From the NCBI RefSeq assembly GCF_015461805.1, contig NZ_JACVZE010000004.1:62001-126000 (forward strand): a stretch of 64,000 nt of DNA. The letters run 5' to 3'. The DNA is from Pseudomonas pisciculturae (lineage in GTDB: Bacteria; Pseudomonadota; Gammaproteobacteria; Pseudomonadales; Pseudomonadaceae). The notes beneath the pieces are model-generated. The model ran no database searches and was not told the DNA's origin. It saw nothing but the letters and a program-made list of their open reading frames with translations. How positions within the stretch are numbered: the first letter of the stretch is position 1; the number at the start of each line of letters is the position of its first letter. Shown one piece after another: positions 11,049-20,476 of this stretch. The position numbers and the translations under genes are program-made.

Positions 11049-11114
11049 AGCTGTGTGGCCTCAGGGTTTAAGTAAAACCGCGCCTTACGCCCATCGAGCC
11101 AAGGCCCTTTGATA

Positions 11115-14100
11115 ATGCGCAACCCCGTCGATTCCGTACCACCTTTGCCCCGCATTTACGCCTTGGACCCCCAAGAGGCGGAACAAAGCTGGGACAGCGC
11201 CCCACAGCTGCTGGCAGCCCTCAACGCCGCCCGCCTGGGTGCGTGGTGCTGGGAAATCGATACCGGCAGCATCAGCTGGTCACGGGGCACCCAGGCGCTG
11301 TTCGGCTTTGACCCTCGCCACCCGTTGCCCAAGGATGTGGACTACCTCGACTTGCTGGCCCCCGCTGATCGCGCCCGCGTGGTGCGAGCTTTTCACGCGG
11401 TACTGGCCGGTGAGCCGTTCGAACAGGCGATGCGCCATCGCATCCAATGGCCCGATGGCACCTTTCACTGGCTGGAAATCAGCGGCAGCCTGGCGCCGGA
11501 CAAGTCCGGCAGGCGCCGAATGATCGGGGTTATCCGTGAGATAACCCAACAGCGCGAGCGAGAAAACGCCCTCGGCCACTCCGAAAAACGCTTCGCCACG
11601 CTGTTTCACCTGTGCCCGAACATGGTGCTGTTGACCCGCCAGGCCGACGGCCTGATCAGCGAGGCCAACCAGTATTTCGAGATCCACTTCGGCTGGCCCG
11701 TTGCCGACGCCATCGGCCGCACCACCCTGGACCTGGGCCTGTGGCGCCACCCCGAGCAACGCGCGCAATTGGTCAGGGCTACCCAGCGCAAGGGCGAACC
11801 CATCACCATGGAGGTGCAGTTTTGCGCCAGTAACGGCCAGATCCACGACGGCACCCTCAGCGCGCAAAAGGTCGAATTGGAGGGCGAGGCCTACCTGATC
11901 AGCACCTTCCTCGACACCACCGACCGCAAAAATGCCGAGCAAGCCCTCAAGGACAGCCAGGAGCGCCTCGACCTGGCCCTGGACTCTGCGCAACTGGGCA
12001 CCTGGGATTGGCACATCCCCACCGGCATGCTCTACGGCTCGGCCCGTGCCGCGCAATTGCATGGTTTGCCGGCCGAACCGTTCCATGAGTCCTTCGAGGC
12101 CTTCTTCGAGGGCATGCCCAACGAAGAACGCGACAGCATGCGCAACGCCTATCGCACCCTGCGCGAAGGCCCGGCGGGTAACTATCAACTGACTTACCGC
12201 GTGCCGATGGAAGACGGCAGTTCACGCTACCTCGAAAGCCGCGCGCGGCTCTACCGCGACGAGCAAGGCGCGCCCCTGCGCATGGCCGGCACACTGCTGG
12301 ACATCACCGATCAGGTTGAGCGCGAACAACGCCTCACCGCCTCCGAAGAAAAATTCGCCAGCCTGTTCCAGGCCAGCCCCGACCCGATCTGCGTCACCCG
12401 CCTGGACGGCGGCGCCTTTATCGAGATCAACCCGGCCTTCACCCAGACCTTTGGCTGGACCGCCGCCGAAGTCATCGACAAAAGCGCCGAGCAGATCGGC
12501 CTGTGGGACGAATCCAGCAAGCGCCTGCAACGCATTGAACGGGTAATCCGCGAGCAGGCCTTGAGCAATGTGGCAATCGTGGCACATCACAAGGATGGCC
12601 AGGCCCTGACCTGTGTGATTTCCAGCCGCTTGATCAAGGTCGGCGAGCAGCCCTGCATCGTGACCACGCTGCGGGACATCACCCAACAGCAGCGTTCGGA
12701 GGCGGCACTTAAGGCCAGCGAAGAGAAGTTCGCCAAGGCCTTTCATTCCAGCCCCGACGCCATCTCTATCACCGAGCGCGATACCGGCCGCTATGTGGAG
12801 GTCAATGACGGCTTCTGCCGCCTCACCGGCTACCGCGCGGAAGAAGCCATTGGTCTCACGCTGTACCAGATCGGCATTTGGGCCGATGAAAACCAGCGCG
12901 CCGCGCTGCTGGCTGAATTACAGATCAAGGGCCGCATCCATCACCTGGAAATGCTCTGGCACAACAAACGCGGCGAGTTGTTGGCGGTGGAAGTCTCGGT
13001 AGAGCCCATTACCCTCAATGAAACACCCTGCCTGCTACTGACCGCGCGGGACGTGAGCCTGTTGAAAAACGCCCAGGCGCAGATACGTCACCTGGCCTAC
13101 CACGACCCGCTGACCAACCTGCCCAACCGCGCCCTGCTGATGGACCGCCTGAGCCAGCAGATCGCCCTGCTCAAGCGTCATAACCTGCGCGGCGCGCTGT
13201 TGTTTCTCGACCTTGACCACTTCAAGCACATCAACGACTCCCTCGGCCACCCGGTGGGCGACACCGTGCTGAAAATCGTCACCGCACGCCTGGAAGCCAG
13301 CGTGCGCATGGAAGACACCGTGGCGCGCCTGGGGGGCGATGAGTTTGTGGTGCTGCTCAGCGGGCTCGACGGCACGCGCACCGAGGTCAGCAGCCAGGTG
13401 CAGGAACTGGCTGACACCCTGCGTGAACTGCTCTCGGAGCCGATGTTTCTGGACGGTCATCGCTTGCAGGTCACGCCCAGCATCGGCGTGGCGCTCATTC
13501 CCGATCACGGCTCAACCCCGGCGGACCTGCTCAAGCGGGCCGATATCGCCCTGTACCGCGCCAAGGACTCGGGGCGCAACACCACGCAGATGTTTCATAA
13601 CAGCATGCAAAAAACCGCCAGTGAACGGTTGCGCATGGAAACCGACTTGCGTCTGGCCCTCGCTCGGGGCGAATTCAGCGTGCATTACCAGCCCCAAGTG
13701 GACGCCCGCGGCAACACAATCGTAGGCGCCGAGGCCCTCGTGCGCTGGCAGCACCCGCAACTGGGCGCTCAATCGCCGACGGAATTTATCAAGGTATTGG
13801 AAGACAGCGGCCTGATCCTGGAAGTGGGCACCTGGATTCTCGATGAAGCCTGCGCGGCCTTCGAGCAACTGATCGCCGATGGCCTGGTGGACCCGCTGAA
13901 TTTCAGCCTGTGCGTAAACATCAGCCCTCGCCAGTTTCGCCAGAACGACTTCGTCGAACGGGTGGAGCGCAGCCTCAAGCAGCACTCGCTGCCCTACAGC
14001 TTGCTGAAACTGGAAATCACCGAAGGCATCGTGATCCAGAACCTTGACGACACCATCAGCAAAATGCGGCGCCTTAAAAAGCTCGGCATCAGCTTTGCCA

Positions 14101-14393
14101 TGGATGACTTCGGCACGGGCTACTCGTCGCTGACTTATCTCAAGCGTTTGCCGGTGGATGCGCTGAAGATCGACCAGTCATTTGTACGCGATGCCACCCA
14201 CGACCCCAACGACGCGGAGATTATACGTGCCATCGTGGCCATGGCTCGCAGTTTGAATTTGGAAGTGATTGCAGAAGGGGTAGAAACCCCAGAGCAATTA
14301 GCGTTTTTGCAAGCGCTGGGATGTCATTTGTACCAGGGGTTTATTTACAGTCGGCCGTTGCCGCTGAAAGAGTTCAAACAGTTGCTACTTTAA
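11115..14393 (+). CDS. Five-PAS diguanylate cyclase/phosphodiesterase
   Basis: 1092 residues, no membrane segment, so a cytosolic cyclic-di-GMP enzyme. Five PAS domains at about 35-145, 158-270, 285-400, 412-525 and 535-650, several ending in the PAC-type ITQQ/ITDQ motif. A GGDEF domain follows (658-825, intact RLGGDEF at 739-744), then an EAL domain (835-1085) with GAEALVRW, NISPRQF, DDFGTGYSS and AEGVET all intact. Both opposing activities may therefore be present, or GGDEF may serve as a GTP sensor. The ATG at 11115 is preferred to the TTG six bases before; AAGG is about 11 bases upstream. Confidence 0.93.
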   Translation: MRNPVDSVPPLPRIYALDPQEAEQSWDSAPQLLAALNAARLGAWCWEIDTGSISWSRGTQALFGFDPRHPLPKDVDYLDLLAPADRARVVRAFHAVLAGEPFEQAMRHRIQWPDGTFHWLEISGSLAPDKSGRRRMIGVIREITQQRERENALGHSEKRFATLFHLCPNMVLLTRQADGLISEANQYFEIHFGWPVADAIGRTTLDLGLWRHPEQRAQLVRATQRKGEPITMEVQFCASNGQIHDGTLSAQKVELEGEAYLISTFLDTTDRKNAEQALKDSQERLDLALDSAQLGTWDWHIPTGMLYGSARAAQLHGLPAEPFHESFEAFFEGMPNEERDSMRNAYRTLREGPAGNYQLTYRVPMEDGSSRYLESRARLYRDEQGAPLRMAGTLLDITDQVEREQRLTASEEKFASLFQASPDPICVTRLDGGAFIEINPAFTQTFGWTAAEVIDKSAEQIGLWDESSKRLQRIERVIREQALSNVAIVAHHKDGQALTCVISSRLIKVGEQPCIVTTLRDITQQQRSEAALKASEEKFAKAFHSSPDAISITERDTGRYVEVNDGFCRLTGYRAEEAIGLTLYQIGIWADENQRAALLAELQIKGRIHHLEMLWHNKRGELLAVEVSVEPITLNETPCLLLTARDVSLLKNAQAQIRHLAYHDPLTNLPNRALLMDRLSQQIALLKRHNLRGALLFLDLDHFKHINDSLGHPVGDTVLKIVTARLEASVRMEDTVARLGGDEFVVLLSGLDGTRTEVSSQVQELADTLRELLSEPMFLDGHRLQVTPSIGVALIPDHGSTPADLLKRADIALYRAKDSGRNTTQMFHNSMQKTASERLRMETDLRLALARGEFSVHYQPQVDARGNTIVGAEALVRWQHPQLGAQSPTEFIKVLEDSGLILEVGTWILDEACAAFEQLIADGLVDPLNFSLCVNISPRQFRQNDFVERVERSLKQHSLPYSLLKLEITEGIVIQNLDDTISKMRRLKKLGISFAMDDFGTGYSSLTYLKRLPVDALKIDQSFVRDATHDPNDAEIIRAIVAMARSLNLEVIAEGVETPEQLAFLQALGCHLYQGFIYSRPLPLKEFKQLLL

Positions 14394-14408
14394 TCACGCC
14401 GACAAAAC

Positions 14409-14433
14409 AGCCACTCTGTTAAAAAGAGTGGCT
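14409..14433. terminator. Hairpin between the GGDEF-EAL gene and the orphan small gene
   Basis: AGCCACTCT - 7 nt - AGAGTGGCT, a perfect 9-bp stem. On the minus strand it is followed by TGTTTTG, so it may end the leftward small gene; on the plus strand it follows the GGDEF-EAL gene by 15 bp without a T run. Confidence 0.65.
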
Positions 14434-14469
14434 GCTGGCCGGCCTAACTAACCCTCGACAGGTAAAGCA

Positions 14470-14916
14470 TTACGATTTAAATAAGTTTCTTAGTGCACTG
14501 ATCGTACTATCGACCTTATCAGTTGCAAAACGAAGCGCCTGCCCTGCCATATTTACTGCACCGGATAGCGCCACACCCACAGGGCCAAAGAACGGAGCGA
14601 CCATACTAACCAGTGGTGCCAAAAAGCTTGTAACCGAACTTACGGCTTTGCTGATCGCGCCAAAGACACTGCCGATCGCTCCGAACAGCTTGCCAAAAAA
14701 ACCGCCACTCTTTGCTGGCGCACTGCCCGCAGCACTGGCAAGCATGGGCATATTGGCGGAAGGTCGGCCAGAAAAACCCAGAGTGTCGCTCTGCGGGTCA
14801 ATGCCAAACCCCAAGCTTGAGGATTGAAATTGGAGCGGTAGTGGCACGTCCGGACTAGCAAGATGATTCATAGTAGGCATGTAATGCTGTCGATTAGTTA
14901 CATCAGACATATTCAT
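14470..14916 (-). CDS. Orphan Gly/Ser-rich small protein, possible secreted or membrane-active factor
   Basis: 148 residues that I do not recognise. The first 65 residues are polar and rich in Ser, Pro, Asn and Met with no Sec signal. The rest (from SGGFFGKLFGAIGSVFGAIS) is a run of glycine- and phenylalanine-containing hydrophobic helices ending in an amphipathic tail (DKVDSTISALRNLFKS). This layout resembles small secreted translocator or membrane-inserting proteins, but no family is claimed. AGAGGG lies 9 bases before the ATG. An imperfect hrp-box-like motif sits about 100 bp upstream. Own transcription unit, flanked by hairpins. Confidence 0.7.
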   Translation of the reverse strand: MNMSDVTNRQHYMPTMNHLASPDVPLPLQFQSSSLGFGIDPQSDTLGFSGRPSANMPMLASAAGSAPAKSGGFFGKLFGAIGSVFGAISKAVSSVTSFLAPLVSMVAPFFGPVGVALSGAVNMAGQALRFATDKVDSTISALRNLFKS

Positions 14917-15018
14917 TTAGCGGAACCCTCTGCATTATTAACTCGCCGATAAAAAAGAAAACAATGAGGGCCTGGTATTTACAGCACCCAGACATTCCTC
15001 ATTAAGTTTTCTCCTACC

Positions 15019-15047
15019 TGTGTGTTCCCCATGCACTAAAAGGTTCC
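15019..15047 (-). promoter_or_regulatory. hrp-box-like motif upstream of the orphan small gene
   Basis: On the minus strand GGAACC, then 16 bases, then ACACACA. The HrpL sigma-factor consensus is GGAACC-N15/16-CCACNNA, so one position differs. About one such near-match is expected by chance in a window this size, so the case rests on its placement 103 bp before an orphan gene with a secretion-like composition. Confidence 0.3.
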
Positions 15048-15049
15048 AT

Positions 15050-15069
15050 GCGCAGAATTAATCCTGCGC
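15050..15069 (-). terminator. Hairpin after dusC
   Basis: GCGCAG - 8 nt - CTGCGC, 11 bp beyond the dusC stop on the minus strand; a CTTTT run follows about 8 nt later. A weak terminator or processing stem. Confidence 0.5.
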
Positions 15070-15080
15070 CTAACGCCCCT

Positions 15081-16040
15081 TCAATTTATTACAGGGTGGG
15101 TCATACCCAGCAAGCGGCTAACCTGCTGTAAGTCAGTCTCCCGGCGCAGGGCAGTAAACAACTCCACGGCCTCAGGGTAATTACGCGTCAACATGGCTAG
15201 CCACTGTTTCAAGCGTCCTGGTGCTTGCCGTTCAGTCAACTGCGCCACCGACTGAACCCAGAAGTCCTGAAGCATGGGCTGCATGTCTGCCCAGGTCATT
15301 TCCACGACCTCTTCGCCGGCACGTGCGGCGGCGATCTGCCGCGCCAGGTCAGGGCGCGCCACCAGCCCGCGACCGAGCATGATGTCTTCGGCACCGCTGA
15401 CTTCACGGCAGCGCTTCCAGTCTTCGACACTCCAGATGTCGCCATTGGCAAACACCGGCACCTTGACCACGTCCTGCACGCGCGGAATCCACTCCCAGTG
15501 AGCTGGCGGCTTGTAGCCGTCGGTCTTGGTACGCGCATGCACCACAATGTGTGCCGCACCGCCTTCGGCCAAAGCCGTGGCGCAGACCAGTGCGCCGTCC
15601 GGGCTATCAAAGCCCAGGCGCATTTTGGCGGTCACCGGGATATGGGCCGGCACAGCGCGGCGCACGTGCTCGACGATCTGGTTGAGCAGCTCCGGCTCTT
15701 TGAGCAGCACCGCACCGCCACGGGATTTGTTCACCGTCTTGGCCGGGCACCCGAAATTGAGGTCGATCACTTGCGAGCCCAGCTCACAGGCCAGGGCGGC
15801 GTTTTCTGCCAGGCACACAGGGTCGGAACCGAGCAACTGCACGCGCAAGGGTACGCCCGCAGCGGTGTGGGCGCCGTGCAGCAGTTCCGGGGCGAGCTTG
15901 TGAAAATAGGCAGGGGTGAGCAAGCGGTCGTTGACGCGGATAAATTCGGTCACGCACCAGTCAATACCGCCCACGCGGGTCAACACATCCCGCAGGATGT
16001 TGTCGACCAACCCCTCCATGGGCGCCAAAGCAATTTGCAT
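15081..16040 (-). CDS. dusC: tRNA-dihydrouridine(16) synthase DusC
   Basis: About 319 residues. Flavin enzyme that reduces uridine to dihydrouridine in the tRNA D-loop. Hallmarks: N-terminal [21 protein letters not shown] region, [18 protein letters not shown] with the catalytic Cys, [19 protein letters not shown] and [12 protein letters not shown]-phosphate loop. The short length, ITEF-like CVTEFIRV and [18 protein letters not shown] tail match the DusC rather than DusA or DusB branch. Start at the internal ATG (16040), which aligns with MxxxLAPMEG; three residues more are possible. Confidence 0.93.
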   Translation of the reverse strand: MQIALAPMEGLVDNILRDVLTRVGGIDWCVTEFIRVNDRLLTPAYFHKLAPELLHGAHTAAGVPLRVQLLGSDPVCLAENAALACELGSQVIDLNFGCPAKTVNKSRGGAVLLKEPELLNQIVEHVRRAVPAHIPVTAKMRLGFDSPDGALVCATALAEGGAAHIVVHARTKTDGYKPPAHWEWIPRVQDVVKVPVFANGDIWSVEDWKRCREVSGAEDIMLGRGLVARPDLARQIAAARAGEEVVEMTWADMQPMLQDFWVQSVAQLTERQAPGRLKQWLAMLTRNYPEAVELFTALRRETDLQQVSRLLGMTHPVIN

Positions 16041-16095
16041 GGAAAACACTCAACAAAAATCGTGGCGCAGTTTACTGGTTTTCCGACAGCAACCG

Positions 16096-16530
16096 TTAAC
16101 CCCCTGTCAGGGCGGGGCCGTAACCGTCGATAAACTCCGCAGGCATGCGCTTGGGCTTGCCGGTGGACAGCTCGATGCAGACGAAAGTGGTTTGCGCCCT
16201 CAGCAGGGTCGCGCCGTCGCGAGGGCGCAACAGCTGAAAGCGGCGGGTCATTTTCAGTCGCTGATCCCAATCGACGATCCAGGTGGCCAGTTGCAGTTCA
16301 TCACCTTCATAACCAGCGGCCAGGTAATCGATCTCGTGGCGCACCACCGCCATGGCACGGTCCAGGCGGCGGTACTCGGTAAGGTCCAGCCCCAGGCGCT
16401 GGGAATGGCGCCAGGCGCAGCGTTCGAGCCAGGACACATACACCGCGTTATTGGCGTGCCCCAGGCCGTCGATATCCTCAGCGGCGACCTGCAGGTCGAT
16501 GATAAACGGTGTTGCCAAATCCCAGCCCAT
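16096..16530 (-). CDS. Hot-dog acyl-CoA thioesterase (YbgC/4HBT-like)
   Basis: 144 residues. The DIDGLGHANNAVYVSWLE segment is the 4-hydroxybenzoyl-CoA thioesterase signature with the catalytic Asp-like region D-x-x-GHxNN; the rest fits a single hot-dog fold. Probably hydrolyses an acyl-CoA in the cytosol; substrate unknown. It lies between a hydrolase gene (39-bp gap) and dusC (55-bp gap), all on the minus strand, and may belong to the TetR-controlled unit. Confidence 0.87.
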   Translation of the reverse strand: MGWDLATPFIIDLQVAAEDIDGLGHANNAVYVSWLERCAWRHSQRLGLDLTEYRRLDRAMAVVRHEIDYLAAGYEGDELQLATWIVDWDQRLKMTRRFQLLRPRDGATLLRAQTTFVCIELSTGKPKRMPAEFIDGYGPALTGG

Positions 16531-16569
16531 GCCTAGCTCCCAGTCGATTAATGTCGGCGGGGCAGTGTA

Positions 16570-17403
16570 TCAGGCCGTTTGCCGCTCCTGTAGACGACGG
16601 CCTGCCAGCAACGCGAGCACACCGTCGATCACCCGTGGGTCGGCCAGGACTTTCTGGTGGCCACCCTGCTCCAAGCGCAGCAGGCGGCTGTCGAACCAGG
16701 CCTCATGGATGGCCTGGGAGGCTTTCACCGGAACGAAAGTGTCGTCTTCGGCATGCACGATCAGGCCGGGCATATTCATTTGGTAATGGGCCACGTCCAA
16801 GTGCTTGAGCGGCATGCCCATCGCCAACTCGACTTCCTGGATGAACGCAGCGCGTGCGCGTGAGGGCAAACCGACCATCCTGGTAAAACCGCGCAGCACG
16901 TCGAGGAAGCGCGACGGCGCAGCGATACTGACCAAGGCCTCGGTGCGCAGCCCCAACTGCACCGCCAACATCGCGCTTGCGCCGCCCATCGAGTGGCCGA
17001 TCACGGCATGCAGCGGCGGCAACTCGGCTGCGGCCTCCAGCATGGCGCGGGCGAACAGCAGCACATGGGCCTCACGCCCCGGCGAGCGGCCGTGGGCAGG
17101 GCCGTCCAACGCAATCACGGAGTAACCATTGTCGACCAGCGCGGTGATCAGGCTGGCAAATTGAGTGGGGCGCCCTTCCCAGCCATGCATCAGCAATACC
17201 GCAGGTCCCTGACCCCAGCGCAGGGCCGACAAACCGAACCGCAGGGTGATGCGCTCAGATTGGGCCAGCAGCGGCAGCTCCCAGTCTCGTGGCGGCAGGT
17301 CGCGCGGGGTCATGAAGGCACGACGCATCTTGTTGGCTACCGCTTGCGGCGCCACATGCCCCAGCGTGCCGTTGAAACGACGAATCCAAGTCAACGTGCC
17401 CAT
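16570..17403 (-). CDS. Alpha/beta hydrolase
   Basis: 277 residues. Nucleophile elbow AVIGHSMGGASAML (Ser near 137), oxyanion segment LLMHGWEGRPTQF, probable acid residue in IVHAEDDTFVP and catalytic His in LEQGGHQKVL complete the triad. Soluble, no signal peptide. Fifteen bp downstream of a TetR gene, so presumably under its control; such pairs often deal with esters or lipophilic compounds, but the substrate cannot be inferred. Confidence 0.88.
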   Translation of the reverse strand: MGTLTWIRRFNGTLGHVAPQAVANKMRRAFMTPRDLPPRDWELPLLAQSERITLRFGLSALRWGQGPAVLLMHGWEGRPTQFASLITALVDNGYSVIALDGPAHGRSPGREAHVLLFARAMLEAAAELPPLHAVIGHSMGGASAMLAVQLGLRTEALVSIAAPSRFLDVLRGFTRMVGLPSRARAAFIQEVELAMGMPLKHLDVAHYQMNMPGLIVHAEDDTFVPVKASQAIHEAWFDSRLLRLEQGGHQKVLADPRVIDGVLALLAGRRLQERQTA

Positions 17404-17418
17404 TATGAAAGCCCTCTA

Positions 17419-17958
17419 CTAGCGCACGGCCGACTTGGCGGCGCGCAACACGCGGTCAGACAACTCTCCCGGGCCAAGGGCGCGGGCCAAGGCCAGGCCA
17501 CCGATCATCAACGCCATGTCAGCCAGGGCTTTGTCGGTGTCTTCGGGGGTGGCGGCGAGTTGGGCGGCCATCAGCTCGCAGTGCTCGTTCAACGCTTGGC
17601 GAAATTCATCCGGCAGGCGGGCCATCTCACCGACAGTGGCCGGGATGGGGCAAGCCTGGGCCGTAGAGTCGCGGTGCTTGCGTGACAGGTAGAACGCCGC
17701 CACCAGTCCGCGGCGCTCTTCGCCAGTCAATTGGGCGTCCATATCGTCGATTGAGGCGCGACGCTTGGCCAACAACTGCGTGAAGGCCTCCAGCATCAGC
17801 GCATCCTTGCTTTCAAAATGCGCGTAAAAACCACCGACCGTCAGCCCCGCCGCACCCATGACCTCGCCCACACTCGGCTCAGCCGGGCCACGCTGGATCA
17901 ACGCGGCGCTGGCAGCCTGCAAAATGCGTTCGCGGGTTTGCGCTTTTTTATCGCTCAT
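17419..17958 (-). CDS. TetR/AcrR-family repressor
   Basis: 179 residues. N-terminal helix-turn-helix (RERILQAASAALIQRG, VGEVMGAAGLTVGGFYAHFE) with the GxFYxHF recognition end, and a C-terminal ligand domain of the TetR_C type with conserved CPIPATVGEMARLP. Two ATGs are adjacent; GGAGG is 5 bases from the second (17958) and only 2 from the first, so the second is chosen. A perfect palindrome lies 26 bp upstream, which suggests autorepression. Heads a unit with the hydrolase and possibly the thioesterase and dusC. Confidence 0.92.
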   Translation of the reverse strand: MSDKKAQTRERILQAASAALIQRGPAEPSVGEVMGAAGLTVGGFYAHFESKDALMLEAFTQLLAKRRASIDDMDAQLTGEERRGLVAAFYLSRKHRDSTAQACPIPATVGEMARLPDEFRQALNEHCELMAAQLAATPEDTDKALADMALMIGGLALARALGPGELSDRVLRAAKSAVR

Positions 17959-17983
17959 CATTGCCTCCGTTTCTCATGGGTTG

Positions 17984-18006
17984 AATATTATTACCATAAT
18001 AATATT
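17984..18006. promoter_or_regulatory. Palindromic operator of the TetR gene
   Basis: AATATTATT - ACCAT - AATAATATT, a perfect 9-bp inverted repeat with a 5-bp spacer, in the promoter region 26 bp before the tetR-type start. Size and symmetry fit a TetR dimer site. Confidence 0.8.
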
Positions 18007-18074
18007 TGGCAAGCGACAAGCACGACCATTGGTCAGAAGCTAGAAGGGAAGAGAGGAAAGGATTGGCCAAACGC

Positions 18075-18114
18075 CAGACAAACAAAAGGGCCATTCAATA
18101 ATTGAATGACCCTT
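18075..18114 (-). terminator. Terminator of the tRNA operon
   Basis: On the minus strand AAGGG-T-CATTCAA pairs with TTGAATG-G-CCCTT around a short loop, followed by TTTTGTTTG. It lies about 26 bp past the last tRNA-Glu and would end the four-tRNA transcript. Confidence 0.85.
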
Positions 18115-18139
18115 AAAAATCCCGCAGAGCGGGTAATCG

Positions 18140-18215
18140 TGGCGTCCCCTAGGGGACTCGAACCCCTGTTACCGCCGTGAAAGGGCGGTGTCCTAGGCCA
18201 CTAGACGAAGGGGAC
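18140..18215 (-). tRNA. tRNA-Glu (anticodon TTC), copy 2
   Basis: 76 nt on the minus strand from GTCCCCTTCGTCTAGTGG to an encoded CCA. Anticodon arm CCGCC-CTTTCAC-GGCGG gives TTC. T arm carries GTTCGAGTC. Identical to the copy at 18421. Last of four tRNAs in the unit, just upstream of its terminator. Confidence 0.97.
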
Positions 18216-18294
18216 ACAAACCTTCTGTACAACTGATCAGCGCTGAGAACTGATCGATTCAAGGACGGTGTGGCCAGACCTTGAACCTGTAAAT

Positions 18295-18370
<76 letters not shown>

Positions 18371-18420
18371 GGATTTTTCGCCTCGCGGCGCAGCAGACCT
18401 TTCGAGCTGCTTGTTGAAAC

Positions 18421-18496
18421 TGGCGTCCCCTAGGGGACTCGAACCCCTGTTACCGCCGTGAAAGGGCGGTGTCCTAGGCCACTAGACGAAGGGGAC
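18421..18496 (-). tRNA. tRNA-Glu (anticodon TTC), copy 1
   Basis: Same 76-nt sequence as 18140-18215, with encoded CCA. Upstream of gltX-encoded glutamyl-tRNA synthetase's 3' end; the synthetase charges this tRNA. Confidence 0.97.
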
Positions 18497-18574
18497 AAAA
18501 CCTTCTGTACAACTGATCAGCGCTGAGAACTGATCGATTCAAGGGCGGTGTGGCCAGACCTTGAACATGCAAAT

Positions 18575-18650
<76 letters not shown>

Positions 18651-18671
18651 TCATCGGTGAGGACGGGGCGA

Positions 18672-18700
18672 ATCTTAATGGCGGTTTGGAAGTGTGTCAA
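18672..18700 (-). promoter_or_regulatory. Sigma-70 promoter of the tRNA operon
   Basis: Minus strand -35 TTGACA (18695-18700), 17-bp spacer, -10 TAAGAT (18672-18677), then a GC-rich discriminator TCGCCCCG, as expected for a growth-rate and stringently controlled stable-RNA promoter. Confidence 0.88.
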
Positions 18701-18751
18701 ATTTATTTTCAACAATTTCCAAACTTTTTTGCCGGGATAACAATCACTTAC

Positions 18752-18783
18752 CGGCGAAACCCCGGAAAACCGGGGTTTCGCCG
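18752..18783. terminator. Hairpin after gltX
   Basis: Perfect 14-bp stem (CGGCGAAACCCCGG with its complement) and an AAAA loop (TTTT on the minus strand), 15 bp past the gltX stop. No immediate U run follows, yet stem strength suggests a transcript end separating gltX from the tRNA promoter. Confidence 0.75.
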
Positions 18784-18797
18784 TTACAGCAGCCTGC

Positions 18798-20279
18798 TTA
18801 AGCGATAGCGCCCAGCAGCTTTTCCCACTCTTTGTTTTCTTTCTTCGACACACCACCAAGCAAATCAAGGGCTTGGCGCAGACGGAAACGGGTGAGGTCC
18901 GGGCCGAGTATTTCCATCGCATCCAGCACCGACACTGAACTCGCCTGCCCGGTGATCGAGGCAAACATCAGCGGCATGGCATCGCGCAATTTCAATTCCA
19001 GGGATTCCACCACCGCTTGGATCGTCGCGGTGATCGCGTCCTTCTCCCACTGGCGCAGGCTTTCGAGCTTCCACAAGATCAACTGCATCAACTGACGCAC
19101 CTGGTCGCCCGAGAGCTTCTTGGACTCGAACAGCTTCGCATCCGGGTTCACGCCCCCGGCAAAGAAGAAGCTGGCCAACGGCGCGACCTGGCTGAACGTC
19201 TCCACCCTGCCCTGCACCAGCGGCGCGATCTTCATCATGTACTCAGGGTTCAGCGCCCACTGCTGCACACGCGTGGCGAACTCTTGCACCGGCAGGTCAC
19301 GCAGCCACTGGCCGTTGAGCCACGACAGCTTCTCGATGTCGAAAATCGGCCCACCCAGCGAGACGCGGGACAGGTCAAAGTTGTCGACCATTTCCTGCAA
19401 CGAGAACTTCTCGCGCTCGTCCGGCATCGACCAGCCCATGCGGCCCAGGTAGTTGAGCATCGCTTCCGGCATAAAGCCCATGCGCTCGTAGAAGGTCACC
19501 GAAGTCGGGTTCTTGCGCTTGGACAGCTTGCTCTTGTCCGGGTTACGCAGCAGCGGCATGTAGCACAGTTGCGGTTGCTCCCAGCCGAAGTACTCGTAGA
19601 GCAGGATCAGTTTCGGTGCGGACGGCAGCCATTCTTCGCCACGCAGCACGTGGGTGATGCCCATCAGGTGATCGTCGACCACGTTGGCCAGGAAGTACGT
19701 CGGCAGGCCGTCGGTCTTCATCAACACCTGCATGTCCATGCGGTCCCACGGGATCTCAACGTCACCGCGCAGCATGTCCGGCACCACGCACACGCCTTCG
19801 CTCGGCACTTTCATGCGGATCACGTGGGGCTCGCCGGCCGCCAGGCGCTGGGCCACTTCTTCCTTGGACAGCAACAGTGCGCGGCCGTCGTAGCGCGGGG
19901 TTTCGCCACGGGCCTGTTGCTCGGCGCGCATCTGGTCCAGCTCTTCGCTGGTGCAGAAGCATGGGAACGCATGACCCATGTCCACCAATTGCTGGGTGTA
20001 CTGCTTGTAGATGTCGCTGCGCTCGCTTTGGCGATACGGGCCGTGGGGGCCGCCGACGTCCGGGCCTTCAGCCCAGGTAATGCCCAACCAGCGCAGGGCG
20101 TCGAAAATCTGCTGCTCCGACTCGCGGGTGGAGCGCACCTGGTCGGTGTCTTCGATCCGCAGGATGAATTCACCGCCGTGCTGCTTGGCAAAGCAGTAGT
20201 TGAACAAGGCGATGTAGGCAGTGCCGACGTGGGGATCCCCAGTGGGCGATGGCGCGATGCGCGTGCGGACGGTGGTCAT
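18798..20279 (-). CDS. gltX: Glutamyl-tRNA synthetase
   Basis: 493 residues, full length. Class I synthetase joining glutamate to tRNA-Glu. The HIGH-type motif is [18 protein letters not shown] near the N-terminus, and the KMSKS equivalent is [11 protein letters not shown] near 240. The [20 protein letters not shown] and RGEEWLPS catalytic segments are intact. It lies next to two tRNA-Glu genes transcribed in the same direction, though they have their own promoter. Confidence 0.97.
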   Translation of the reverse strand: MTTVRTRIAPSPTGDPHVGTAYIALFNYCFAKQHGGEFILRIEDTDQVRSTRESEQQIFDALRWLGITWAEGPDVGGPHGPYRQSERSDIYKQYTQQLVDMGHAFPCFCTSEELDQMRAEQQARGETPRYDGRALLLSKEEVAQRLAAGEPHVIRMKVPSEGVCVVPDMLRGDVEIPWDRMDMQVLMKTDGLPTYFLANVVDDHLMGITHVLRGEEWLPSAPKLILLYEYFGWEQPQLCYMPLLRNPDKSKLSKRKNPTSVTFYERMGFMPEAMLNYLGRMGWSMPDEREKFSLQEMVDNFDLSRVSLGGPIFDIEKLSWLNGQWLRDLPVQEFATRVQQWALNPEYMMKIAPLVQGRVETFSQVAPLASFFFAGGVNPDAKLFESKKLSGDQVRQLMQLILWKLESLRQWEKDAITATIQAVVESLELKLRDAMPLMFASITGQASSVSVLDAMEILGPDLTRFRLRQALDLLGGVSKKENKEWEKLLGAIA

Positions 20280-20476
20280 GGCGGGTCTCGAATGGGCGAT
20301 AAAGCTAAAAATTGAAACAAGGGGCGAATGGTAACAGCCACAGCCCCCCCGGCTCCAGCACCCGCCCTATCGAGCATGGCATTTAAGCCAAGCTTCGGTC
20401 TCAACGCCGGTCATGGCTATTGGACAGATGCTTGGCTGGCTATATTCCATTACCTCTTGTTACAGACACTGCCCTC

